Of a stretch of DNA of 17,085 nucleotides, positions 1 to 8,339 are shown one piece after another (position 1 is the first letter of the stretch; each line of letters starts with the position of its first letter). The notes under the pieces are model-generated. The model was not told the DNA's origin. It was given only the letters and a program-made list of their open reading frames with translations, and did not search any database. The stretch comes from Oxalobacter formigenes (GTDB lineage Bacteria > Pseudomonadota > Gammaproteobacteria > Burkholderiales > Burkholderiaceae_D). Where the stretch lies: assembly GCA_019424645.1 (NCBI GenBank), contig JAHYZB010000006.1, forward strand, positions 1-17,085, read 5' to 3'. The position numbers and the translations under genes were made by a program.

Positions 1-54
1 ATGTCTTCGTCACAGTATGATGATCTCATGAGCTACATACAGGATTTACAGTAA
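1..54 (+). CDS. 3' end of an unidentified rightward gene (partial)
   Basis: Frame 1 is open from the first base and ends with TAA at 52-54, giving 17 residues (C-terminal ...SYIQDLQ). The other two forward frames stop within about 30 bases. A strong hairpin followed by a T-run begins 12 bases after this stop, where the terminator of a rightward gene would sit, and that is the main reason to believe it. The ATG at base 1 may be an internal methionine of a longer gene. The tail is too short to assign a function. Confidence 0.45.
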   Translation: MSSSQYDDLMSYIQDLQ

Positions 55-66
55 TTTCAAGAAATC

Positions 67-92
67 GAGCGCAGATACACCTGCGCTCTTTT
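67..92 (+). terminator. Intrinsic terminator between convergent genes
   Basis: A perfect 8-bp stem (GAGCGCAG at 67-74, CTGCGCTC at 81-88) closes a 6-base loop and is followed by TTTT at 89-92. It lies between the stop of the rightward partial gene (54) and the stop of the leftward vsr gene (98). Read on the minus strand the stem is followed by GATTTCTTG, a poorer U-tract, so it may also end the DISARM operon transcript. Confidence 0.75.
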
Positions 93-97
93 GATTT

Positions 98-577
98 TTA
101 TACATTTTTTTCTTCTAACACTTCCGTGTCATCTCCGGCGGAATTCCCTTCCGACATCATATTATCAAATATCGTTTCCTCTATCACTTTCAGACATTCA
201 TCCGGCTTTTTTATTATATCCTTACCCCAAAACCGAATGACCGTCCATCCACGGAACAGCAGCGCTTTGTTCACCTCATCATCCCGCTCCATGTTTCTTG
301 CAATCTTTTTTACCCAGAACGGTCCGTTGTTTCCGCGCTCCAGCTGAGGTTTCAGCACCTCCCAGTCTTTTCCGTGAAAAAATTCGCTGTCGCAGAAAAT
401 CACAATTTTATACTTCGTCAGAACAATGTCCGGTTTTCCGGGCAGTTCCTCCCAGTTTTTCCTGTATCCGTATCCGTGCTCTCTCAAAACCTTCCGCAGG
501 ACAAGTTCAATCTTTGTGTCTTTTGCATGGATCCGGCGCATGTTTTCACTTCTCCGCTCGCTTACCGGCTTCGGCAT
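98..577 (-). CDS. vsr: Very short patch repair endonuclease (Vsr)
   Basis: Vsr nicks DNA 5' of the T in T:G mismatches that arise when 5-methylcytosine deaminates, so that polymerase I can restore the C. The 159-residue length is normal for the family. The N-terminus carries the signature RSENMRRIHAKDTKIE (E24). PGKPD at 46-50 supplies the catalytic Asp (D50), FFHGKDW at 66-72 gives a histidine of the active site (H68), and FWVKKIARNMERD plus GWTVIRFWGKDI complete the fold. The tail after about residue 137 is acidic and probably disordered. It is the last gene of the DISARM operon: its ATG is 15 bp after the stop of the NERD-helicase gene, and its AAGGAGA site (588-594) overlaps that stop. 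Two cytosine-5 methyltransferases in the window (DrmMII and the NgoMIV-type enzyme) give it a likely purpose. Membership of the Vsr family is secure; the mismatch context it recognises is not visible. Confidence 0.93.
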   Translation of the reverse strand: MPKPVSERRSENMRRIHAKDTKIELVLRKVLREHGYGYRKNWEELPGKPDIVLTKYKIVIFCDSEFFHGKDWEVLKPQLERGNNGPFWVKKIARNMERDDEVNKALLFRGWTVIRFWGKDIIKKPDECLKVIEETIFDNMMSEGNSAGDDTEVLEEKNV

Positions 578-592
578 GACCGCTCACTCTCC

Positions 593-2290
593 TTAATAAT
601 GCACCAGTGCCGTGCATTTCAGCATGGAGGCCAGATCCCTCATGGGTCTGCGCCCAGCACAGGCTCCTTCCGTCCGTTCCAATGCATTTCGGCATGATTC
701 ATTGTCCATGACGGTCATAATCTCCAGCCGGATGCGCGCCCTGGATGCTCCGACATAAAACAGCATGGCATCATCGGTCACGGTCCGTTCCGTGAAATCA
801 ACCAGAATGACCGCGTCCGCTTCAAGTCCCTTGAATTTTCTGCAGCTCATGAATCTGCACTCTCCGTAAAAACCGTTCTTCGCGGCTTTATTCACAAGGC
901 TGTCTGTTTCCGTTGACAGGGTCAGAATCACGATGTCATTGATTTCGTCCCTGTGCAACCCGTCAATCACGGTATCCATGTCTTTCAAATAGGTTTCCTT
1001 ACTGCTGAAATGGATGCACGGGATTTTTCCCGCAATGCCGCGCAAAACCTCTGTCCTTCCGTGTTCCGGCAGAAGACTCAACGCGGTCCTGCATATGTTC
1101 TCCGTGTTCCTGCAGTTTTTGTGCAGGGCAAGACGGCATTCCGCATTCCGTATAAGCCACGGAACCTGATCGGACTGCACCGTCTGGAGTTTGTCGTAAA
1201 ACACGTAAAAGGATGATTTTGAATCCGGACGGGCCATCACGGCGTCGTGCAGCAACTGAAGCAGTCCCGCATTCTCCATCGAGTCACGTCCGAAGTCCTG
1301 TCCCTCGTCCACGATGACATGATCATACGGGAAGCTGCCGTATGCCGCAAAATCCTTCAATTTCCGTTCCACCCGCCCATAATCCGAAACCGGAACGCCG
1401 CAAAGCCTGCACGCGTATCCGTCCAGGGTCATGAAGTCAATAAGCAGATTTTCATAATGAAGCGCAAGGAACTTTTTCAGTTCCGAATTGTAGCAGAGGA
1501 AAAGAACCCTTTCTCCGTCCGCGGCATGACGCACGGCTTTTTCAACAGCTATCATGGTTTTCCCCGTTCCGGCGGCGCCGTTTATGACCGCACTTCTCTG
1601 CTCCGTGAGGAAATTCAGAATTCCGCTCTGTTCGCCCAACATTCTGTGGAACACGGCGTGTTTCAGGTCAATGTCAAATCCGGGCGGAGGAAATATGTTA
1701 AATTCCGGGCAGAGAATCTCACGTACCAGGGCACGGAAATCCACGTCCGAAACATCGGTGACTATACCGGCAGGGACCTCCAGTGCAAACAGGCGGTCAA
1801 TATACGGTGTGGGATTGGCAAGTGCTTCACTGCCCAGCGTAATTTCCCTGTCCGCTTCCAGCGGCATGTCAATCGCATCAATCCGGGCATCGGAAAGGGA
1901 TGGGAACCATACCCCGTGCAGGAATTTGATTTTTTCCGTCAGAGAGCCGAGGCGGCTGTTTCCGATCAGTTCCATTAGTTTCCATTTGTTTGCCGACGCC
2001 TGCCGGAACGGACCTCCCGAACGCATCGGTGCCCCGTTTCCGTACATCCATCGGCCGTCACGAAAGGAAACAGACCCCGCTTTCGCTTCCAGGCACAGGA
2101 TTCCCTTCTCCCTGTCGAAGATGATAAAATCCGTCTCGCTTTCATTCAGAATCCCATCCTTCACTTCCGTAAGTCGGAAGGAATGGAAAACCATGCAGGA
2201 ATCCGGCAGTTTCCTTAACGCCTCGAACATCACGTCTTCAAGACTTCCTGTCTGAAACGGGTTCGGTATTTCCGGAATCATTACGGCCAT
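593..2290 (-). CDS. NERD nuclease-domain / UvrD-like SF1 helicase fusion
   Basis: This 565-residue protein has two parts. Residues about 10-110 form a NERD (nuclease-related) domain with the PD-(D/E)XK-like pattern ETDFIIFD (D54) and CLEAK (E68, K70). Residues about 230-525 are an SF1 helicase/ATPase: Walker A GAAGTGKT (238-245), Walker B VIVDEGQD (325-332), NCRNT (392-396), the UvrD_C_2-type motif FKGLEADAVILV (486-497) and YVGASRAR (512-519). The family is expected to couple ATP-driven translocation or unwinding to DNA cleavage; the substrate is unknown. The start codon sits one base after the drmB stop (TGA G ATG), so translation is very probably coupled to drmB. A second ATG nine bases into the gene is an alternative start. 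It occupies the place where class 2 DISARM normally has drmC, suggesting it is the nuclease of this variant (inference). Confidence 0.85.
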   Translation of the reverse strand: MAVMIPEIPNPFQTGSLEDVMFEALRKLPDSCMVFHSFRLTEVKDGILNESETDFIIFDREKGILCLEAKAGSVSFRDGRWMYGNGAPMRSGGPFRQASANKWKLMELIGNSRLGSLTEKIKFLHGVWFPSLSDARIDAIDMPLEADREITLGSEALANPTPYIDRLFALEVPAGIVTDVSDVDFRALVREILCPEFNIFPPPGFDIDLKHAVFHRMLGEQSGILNFLTEQRSAVINGAAGTGKTMIAVEKAVRHAADGERVLFLCYNSELKKFLALHYENLLIDFMTLDGYACRLCGVPVSDYGRVERKLKDFAAYGSFPYDHVIVDEGQDFGRDSMENAGLLQLLHDAVMARPDSKSSFYVFYDKLQTVQSDQVPWLIRNAECRLALHKNCRNTENICRTALSLLPEHGRTEVLRGIAGKIPCIHFSSKETYLKDMDTVIDGLHRDEINDIVILTLSTETDSLVNKAAKNGFYGECRFMSCRKFKGLEADAVILVDFTERTVTDDAMLFYVGASRARIRLEIMTVMDNESCRNALERTEGACAGRRPMRDLASMLKCTALVHY

Positions 2291-2291
2291 C

Positions 2292-4643
2292 TCATTCCAT
2301 CCCCCTGATTATACCCTGATTGTTTTCATCTGGCCCGTCCGGTCCGTAAATGCACTTCATGCCGTTGGCTGTCGCGGTTTCCATGGCTTTTTCCTGACCG
2401 GAAGCAAAATACATGATTTCCGAATCCTGCCAGTAATAATCACATTCCCAGGTACCGGAGTTCCCGGGCACGCTGAATTTCACATCCCGAAGCGGCATCC
2501 GTTTCCCAGCAAGCACGCCGCTGCTTTCAAGCCATTCGGCGAAATTCCGCTCTCCGTCGGTTTCCGAAAACTGTGCAATGTCGGAAACCACCGTTTTCCA
2601 GCTTTCCCCGCGCATGTCCGTTCCCGCGGTGATGAACACGCATTCGTCCTTCCGTTCGTTTTTCACCGTCTTCCCTTCCGGGACTCCGGTCACATGTTTC
2701 CACCCGTCATTTCCGTATAACTGTTCATGGAAAAAACCGAGTCTCTTATTGCCGTATGTTCTGGCAACCACTCCGCGATCCAGGAAAACATTGAATTCCT
2801 CACAGCAGGTTTCCGGGAGAAGGCAACAGGAATAACATGCCGCAAGGTTCAGGGAATCCCTTCCCTGGCCGTTGCTGAGGGAACATACCGGGTCATTGGA
2901 ACAAATGACTGCCGATTCGATTGCCTTTCTGTATATGTGCGGGAACGTGTCGCATTTTCCCTGACGCACAAGTCCGCCGAGGGTGCCCTCCGAATCTCCG
3001 CTTGCCGTGTAAATCAGGATTCCGGCCATTTCCTTTCCGTCCGCGGCTTCACCGCAGTAGATTCTTTCCTTCAGTGAGGACACGTTGTATCCGCATTCAA
3101 AACTCAATTGCTTAATCAGCAGATGCGAAACGGTATGAAGAAGCAGGAATTTCCCGGAAATATCCCGTTTGTGCTGGCTGCCGATGAATGATTTGTCATA
3201 GTTTTCCTGAAGCATTTTCACGCGCTTTTCCAGTGCTGCGTTTCCGCTTCTCCACCTGTTGATTGCATCCTCGTCAAATTCGATGAAAATACCCTCACCG
3301 TACACGTTGTAGCCCGGATACCAGTCATCTTCCGCTTTTTTCACGGAAACAAACTTGGAATTTGACTCCCCGTCCGCTATCATGGATGCGGAAAAAGGGC
3401 TGATTCTTGAAAAACCGAGCATTACCTGCACTTCGCGTATTTTTTCAATCAGGGAAATGCTTTTTACAAACGGAATGCCGTATGTTTTTATGTCGGTTCC
3501 GACACGCTTGAAATCATCGTAGTCCGTTCCCGTGACGGAGGCTCGCCCGGAAAGGGCATCGAATTCCGCGGTCCTGTATTCGATGCTGCCCGTATCGTAA
3601 TTGATCACCTCGCCCGAAGACATCCGCCTGCCAAGAATTTCGCGCACCTGTTCCCTTCTGCATCCGATGTTATCCGCAATCTTTTCCGCATATTCATCAA
3701 TCTTGTTCTGTATGAAAACACTCGTCTGTTCTTCCGGAAGGTTCATGCTGTTCTTCATGTCCATGGCCGCCTTGATTGTGTTCCTGAACTCTTCATACAA
3801 GGCGCTGTCTTCGACGCGGCTGTTGATGATATCCGAAAACGGCGGAATGACGAGGGAACTTGCCGTTACCGGGAAATACACGGAAGAACTTCCCCTCTGC
3901 AGTACCTTCGGATAGCACGGGCACGCATCCGTCCGGTTTTTCCACGGATGTCTTCCTTCGCACGTGAAATCATATCTGTTTTCCGTTTTCTCATCTAACA
4001 GTCCGAATATCCCGTCATTGAAAGCATCCTTCAACGTGGCCGATGCATTGCAGGTGGTGCATTTCAGACTGAGACCTTCCAGTCCTTCCGATGCGACCGG
4101 GCTTGTCGTGAACGTAAGCTGCGGGTTCGCGCAAACCGGTTTCTGACCTCCGAAACTCTTGGCGTGCGTCCATTTCACCCACGGAAAATCATTGATGTGT
4201 CCCCGCTCGCATACCGTCACGATTCTTGCCACGACGAGTTCAACGCGATCCTTCGGACAGTAAAGCCTGCGGCTCATGTTCCGGTTGTTTGTTTTTTCCT
4301 GATCCTTCGCCTTTTTGTCAAATTCGGCAATCCATTTCGAAAGGGGCTGGAAGCGGCGGCATTTCGGGCAGAAGTACCATTCCGGGAACCTGGCATACGC
4401 GATTCCGTCCCGGTTTTTGCCGCCTGCCGGCATTCCGAAATACCGTACCCCGAGTGATTTTTCCAGACGTTCATCGTGAATGCGCACGATCTGATCGTTC
4501 CAGTATTCCGGTGCCGCCGTCATGAGTGTCTGGGAAGGGAAATCAACCATTGCACCGACACCGTACTGCAGCACCGCCTGGGACGCACGCACCGCATGGG
4601 ATGTTGCGTTCAGTCTGATTTTTTCAATGTTTTTACCTGTCAT
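2292..4643 (-). CDS. drmB: DISARM protein DrmB (DUF1998 family)
   Basis: The 783-residue product matches DrmB, the DUF1998 partner of the DrmA helicase; in DISARM the two act together on incoming DNA. Cysteine clusters that look like zinc sites are visible: FCPKC at 91-95 with YCPKD at 128-132, CERGH at 145-149, C195-C198 (KCTTC), C228 and CPC at 241-243. The DUF1998 core includes LLHTVSHLLIKQL (501-513), and near residues 603-614 is the compact run CYSCCLLPETCC. The C-terminal 120 residues have no motif I recognise. The start overlaps the end of drmA by 11 bp and is preceded by AAGGAGG (4653-4659) at 9-base spacing, which fixes the start. Order after drmE and drmA agrees with class 2 DISARM. 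Confidence is high for the family and moderate for any detailed role. Confidence 0.9.
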   Translation of the reverse strand: MTGKNIEKIRLNATSHAVRASQAVLQYGVGAMVDFPSQTLMTAAPEYWNDQIVRIHDERLEKSLGVRYFGMPAGGKNRDGIAYARFPEWYFCPKCRRFQPLSKWIAEFDKKAKDQEKTNNRNMSRRLYCPKDRVELVVARIVTVCERGHINDFPWVKWTHAKSFGGQKPVCANPQLTFTTSPVASEGLEGLSLKCTTCNASATLKDAFNDGIFGLLDEKTENRYDFTCEGRHPWKNRTDACPCYPKVLQRGSSSVYFPVTASSLVIPPFSDIINSRVEDSALYEEFRNTIKAAMDMKNSMNLPEEQTSVFIQNKIDEYAEKIADNIGCRREQVREILGRRMSSGEVINYDTGSIEYRTAEFDALSGRASVTGTDYDDFKRVGTDIKTYGIPFVKSISLIEKIREVQVMLGFSRISPFSASMIADGESNSKFVSVKKAEDDWYPGYNVYGEGIFIEFDEDAINRWRSGNAALEKRVKMLQENYDKSFIGSQHKRDISGKFLLLHTVSHLLIKQLSFECGYNVSSLKERIYCGEAADGKEMAGILIYTASGDSEGTLGGLVRQGKCDTFPHIYRKAIESAVICSNDPVCSLSNGQGRDSLNLAACYSCCLLPETCCEEFNVFLDRGVVARTYGNKRLGFFHEQLYGNDGWKHVTGVPEGKTVKNERKDECVFITAGTDMRGESWKTVVSDIAQFSETDGERNFAEWLESSGVLAGKRMPLRDVKFSVPGNSGTWECDYYWQDSEIMYFASGQEKAMETATANGMKCIYGPDGPDENNQGIIRGME

Positions 4644-7600
4644 CCTGATCGTCCTCCTTCCACTCGATGATGGAGCCCGGCACCATCACGTCAACGTTTC
4701 TCATGGATGTCATGGTTTCGAATGCCGGATCCTCCCGGAAGGTTCCGAACACTTTCATCAGGCGTTCTCCCGAAGCATCCGGATTTTTCACCATGAACTT
4801 TCTGCCATAGCAGAAAATCTCCTCCGCATCTCTCGCCAGATCGTCCCATTTTTCCAGAATGTCCTCCATTTCCCTTTTAAGGTCAGCGGAGTCGTCCTTC
4901 ATGTGAGGATTGATGCGGCGGTTGACATCAACACAACGTTTTACCATGTACCCGACGATATTATCAACTGTCTTTTTATTGTCTTCCACGCGGAACTTTA
5001 TTGCATCGGTTTCACCGGACAGCCCGCCCGCCGAAAGCCTTATGTAGGCAATCAGGACCGCATGAAGTGCCCTTTTCCGTGCAGGTGCCGAAAACGGGGT
5101 GGCGCCCGTCGGTTCCACGTGACGGTAGAAGGATTCGTGATACGGCCTGAACTGCTCATAATGAGATCTGTCGCGGCTCTTTCCTCCGTCATACATGGCA
5201 AACGCCACACCCGGATATTCACGTCCGACACGGCTGGATGCCTGGATGTATTCACTGGTGAGTTTCGGCTGTCCCACCAGAAGCATTACGTTCAGCCGCG
5301 CAACGTCGATTCCGACGGAGATCATGTTTGTCGCCAGCAGGACATTGCACGGATACGGCGGCAGGTGGTTCTTCATGTTTTCCGTTGAATACTTATTCTT
5401 TTCCAGTTTGTCCAGTGTCTGGTTCAGCTGGGTGGTGGAAACACGGCTGGTCAGTTCGTCCGCGGTTCCGATTTTTCTCACTTCCGCGTTTGATTTCAAA
5501 CGGTAACACATTCGCTTCATGAAGTCCTTGACGTCATCATCTACCATGGTGGCCGCCTTGCCAAGATCCTTCAGACTGTTGAAATAAGCGGTGAGCGTCC
5601 ACAGTTTGTCCTTTACCTCGTCACTGGCATTCATATCTTTCGCTTTCTGCAGCATCGCGGCCATGGAGCGGATTTCCATCATTGCCTTGGTCTTGCCCGA
5701 TGGCATGAGTCCCACGTATTTTCTTCCGAAATTTTCCTTACCGTAATCAATCTTCTTTTCCCTTGCGAAGAAGGAATCCTCCGCATCCAATGCCGGATGG
5801 GGGAACTGGCTGACATCCCGGTCGTAAAGAGCGGCGCACTGTTCCACCGCCCGGCGTATCGTCGCCGTTGACGCCACGATTTTCGTCACGTTTCCTTTTC
5901 TGCGGCAAAGGGCATCCACAGCGCTCTCGTACAGACCGACCATGGTTCCGAGCGGACCGGAAATCAGATGAAGCTCATCCTGTATGATAAGCTCCGGTGC
6001 CCGGTTCCCGGAATTAAGCGCAAAGAAATTTCCGATCCGGTTCTCCCACGGAAGCATCGCGAATTTATCCACCGTTCCGAAAAGGAGCGTCGGCGGTTCG
6101 TTGTACAGTTCCTCGTCCACCACCTGAACTGGAAGCCGGTTCCCGAACGGGCATGCCTGCCTCGTGCAATAAAGGGCAAAGTGATTCCCTCCGTGCATCT
6201 TGTAGCCGAAAGCGCCGCGGATTTTTTTATCCCCGTCCCTTTCCTGTGTCATGCGGGTTCCGCACCATGGACATTTCAGGACCTGAAACTTATTGTACGT
6301 GTCCTTTGCATATTCCAGATTGTAGGAGGTTGCCTTGCGAAGTTTTTCCAGATTCTTTTTTGCCCCGTCATCAGTGTTCGGCGTGTGCTCCCCTCCGATC
6401 CACAGTCCTATGGTGATAGGAACCGTTCCGAGTGCGTAATGCCCGTACACGGGGTTTCTTGATTCGCAGTCCTTACGGATCAGTTCGCAGGCACATATAA
6501 GCGTCGAGGCTCTCGTAAACTGCTGCGCCGCAAGCAGTCTGAGCGTATACCGCATGATGACGGTCGTTCCTCCGTCCAGTCCGGGATACCGGAAACGCCG
6601 GTAAAAAATGGTCATTGCGGTCAGTCCCAGGTATGCTTCCGTTTTTCCGCCTCCGGTCGGAAACCAGATCAGATCCACCAGGGAACGGTCGGCGCTGTCG
6701 TCATCAGTCACCGAGACCACGTCCAGAAGCATGAACGCAAGCTGGAACGGTCTCCAGGCATACCGATCCTTTGAAAAGATTTCATCCGCCGTTCTGTAAT
6801 CCATGTTCCTCAAAACATCCGACAGGACTTTTTCATCCGGATACGATGCCGGATATTCTCTTTGGACCGCAAGCTGAACACGTTGCATGAACATGGCACG
6901 ATTTGCAAGCTGAAACGCATCCCAAGCCATGTCGTCTTTTTCAAGAATGCGGATTCCATTCCTCATGCGTTCGCACGCTTCCCGACAGCTTTTCAGGTTC
7001 CTGTCCGCAGCCTTTGCAAAACGCGGTTCCAGTGCATGCGAACGAGCAACCAGATCATCGATCCATGCGGAATATGCATCGACCAGAGTTTTCAGATCAT
7101 GGATTTTCACACCCTTTTCCGTGGTGTCCAGATCGGAAAGATATTTCATGGACAGTGTCCGGCCGTTGACCCCGCAATCATCCGGAAGTGCGAAATCCAT
7201 GGACGGAACTTCAAACTCCGGGAAAAAGTCATTGCATATGAATCCCGTTCCGCTATCATCGATTTTCCAATTGACCGCCGTTCCGAGTCCGGTTCCGTAT
7301 ACATGCTTGTTTCTGTACTGGAGTTCCAGGGATTGTTCTTCTGCATCAAGAAGATCGAAATTTGTGGTTCCGGAATACTGCACAAACGAAAAACCATTAT
7401 TTTCCGAATCCACCCGAAGCTCCGGTTGGAAAATGCAGTTGCTGCTCTGCGGCCGTTCCGTTTTGGCATTGACCACCATAATTGTCAGGGCCGTGGTTCC
7501 ATTTTCCATCTTCCTCCTGAGAGCCGTTATTTCCACAAGACCGTGATCCGGAATGTGCGATTCATTCACGTAATCCCCTTCACCGAAGACAATCTCGTAA

Positions 7601-8337
7601 TTATTCAGTTCACGTGGTTCCCTGACATAACCGCCCTGAAGCTGATCGGCAAGTTTGTACAGATTGTCAATAAGCTGATCCTCATCCGTGCCCAGCAGGT
7701 CACGTTCCTTCAGCTGACGGACCGCTTTCCGGTTGATTCCGCCTGTCAGTCTCAATGTTCTTTCTTCCCTGTCATACTTGACGTAACAGTCAAATTCTTC
7801 CGGGACGCTCCAATCCCCCGGTTTCGAGGGTGTAAACGGAATCCGGCAGTCTTCCATGCGGGCATCCCTGTACGTGCTGTACTTTAAGGATATCCTGACA
7901 CGGTCGGTATTTCCCCGGACAAAAAACGTGATTCCGAAAGAGGACGGCATGTTCTGGGCCGCCAGACTGACTTCCTCGTCCAGATTGTCTTCCGAATCCG
8001 GGTCATCATCGGTCTCATCTTCTGTTTTTTTATCCTTTTCCGTTACCGTGATGTCCTTTCCGATATAATCGGACGCATCAAAGTCAACTGTGTCAGCCTG
8101 TTCCACGTCTTTCTTTTCGTCTTCCGAGACGGCGCGGTCCACGTCGTTCCCGTCCGCCTGCATTTTGTTTTCCTTCGGAAAAAGAATTCCGATGGAATAC
8201 CTTTTTTCCGGAACAGTCGTGATCAGTTCATGTTCCGCATCCGGGACGGATACTTCCGATCCGGGACCGAGAAGTTCCGCTTTTACCAGGGCGATGAATT
8301 CGTCCCTGGCCTTAATCATTTCAGACTTAATTCCCAT
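4633..8337 (-). CDS. drmA: DISARM helicase DrmA (SF2-like)
   Basis: DrmA is the large ATP-dependent helicase common to all DISARM systems and forms a DNA-binding complex with DrmB. At 1234 residues it has the expected size. Motifs in order: a Q-motif-like WRPFQLAF (528-535), Walker A FPTGGGKT (559-566), a four-cysteine zinc-binding candidate (C689, C692, C724, C729), motif II IIQDELH (784-790, a DExH variant), motif III ASTATI (822-827), motif V ATNMISVGID (1002-1011) and motif VI QASSRVGRE (1032-1040). Residues about 60-125 are strongly acidic and probably disordered; the N-terminal 500 residues otherwise have no recognised motif. The ATG lies 2 bp after the drmE stop with only a G-run (8347-8351) as ribosome site, so translation probably depends on drmE. 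It overlaps drmB by 11 bp. Confidence 0.93.
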   Translation of the reverse strand: MGIKSEMIKARDEFIALVKAELLGPGSEVSVPDAEHELITTVPEKRYSIGILFPKENKMQADGNDVDRAVSEDEKKDVEQADTVDFDASDYIGKDITVTEKDKKTEDETDDDPDSEDNLDEEVSLAAQNMPSSFGITFFVRGNTDRVRISLKYSTYRDARMEDCRIPFTPSKPGDWSVPEEFDCYVKYDREERTLRLTGGINRKAVRQLKERDLLGTDEDQLIDNLYKLADQLQGGYVREPRELNNYEIVFGEGDYVNESHIPDHGLVEITALRRKMENGTTALTIMVVNAKTERPQSSNCIFQPELRVDSENNGFSFVQYSGTTNFDLLDAEEQSLELQYRNKHVYGTGLGTAVNWKIDDSGTGFICNDFFPEFEVPSMDFALPDDCGVNGRTLSMKYLSDLDTTEKGVKIHDLKTLVDAYSAWIDDLVARSHALEPRFAKAADRNLKSCREACERMRNGIRILEKDDMAWDAFQLANRAMFMQRVQLAVQREYPASYPDEKVLSDVLRNMDYRTADEIFSKDRYAWRPFQLAFMLLDVVSVTDDDSADRSLVDLIWFPTGGGKTEAYLGLTAMTIFYRRFRYPGLDGGTTVIMRYTLRLLAAQQFTRASTLICACELIRKDCESRNPVYGHYALGTVPITIGLWIGGEHTPNTDDGAKKNLEKLRKATSYNLEYAKDTYNKFQVLKCPWCGTRMTQERDGDKKIRGAFGYKMHGGNHFALYCTRQACPFGNRLPVQVVDEELYNEPPTLLFGTVDKFAMLPWENRIGNFFALNSGNRAPELIIQDELHLISGPLGTMVGLYESAVDALCRRKGNVTKIVASTATIRRAVEQCAALYDRDVSQFPHPALDAEDSFFAREKKIDYGKENFGRKYVGLMPSGKTKAMMEIRSMAAMLQKAKDMNASDEVKDKLWTLTAYFNSLKDLGKAATMVDDDVKDFMKRMCYRLKSNAEVRKIGTADELTSRVSTTQLNQTLDKLEKNKYSTENMKNHLPPYPCNVLLATNMISVGIDVARLNVMLLVGQPKLTSEYIQASSRVGREYPGVAFAMYDGGKSRDRSHYEQFRPYHESFYRHVEPTGATPFSAPARKRALHAVLIAYIRLSAGGLSGETDAIKFRVEDNKKTVDNIVGYMVKRCVDVNRRINPHMKDDSADLKREMEDILEKWDDLARDAEEIFCYGRKFMVKNPDASGERLMKVFGTFREDPAFETMTSMRNVDVMVPGSIIEWKEDDQDDR

Positions 8338-8339
8338 GT

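Noticed and set aside
593..2290. This gene as drmC
   Set aside because: Its position suggests drmC, but the sequence shows a NERD domain and SF1 helicase motifs and no phospholipase D HxK(x)4D motif.
4522..5388. 288-codon rightward open frame across drmB and drmA
   Set aside because: It lies antisense to the drmA/drmB junction, both of which have clear family motifs; its translation is rich in His, Arg and Cys with no domain and no ribosome site. The same holds for the long antisense frames at 1247-1978, 1554-2255, 5968-6462, 6862-7887 and 9684-10232.
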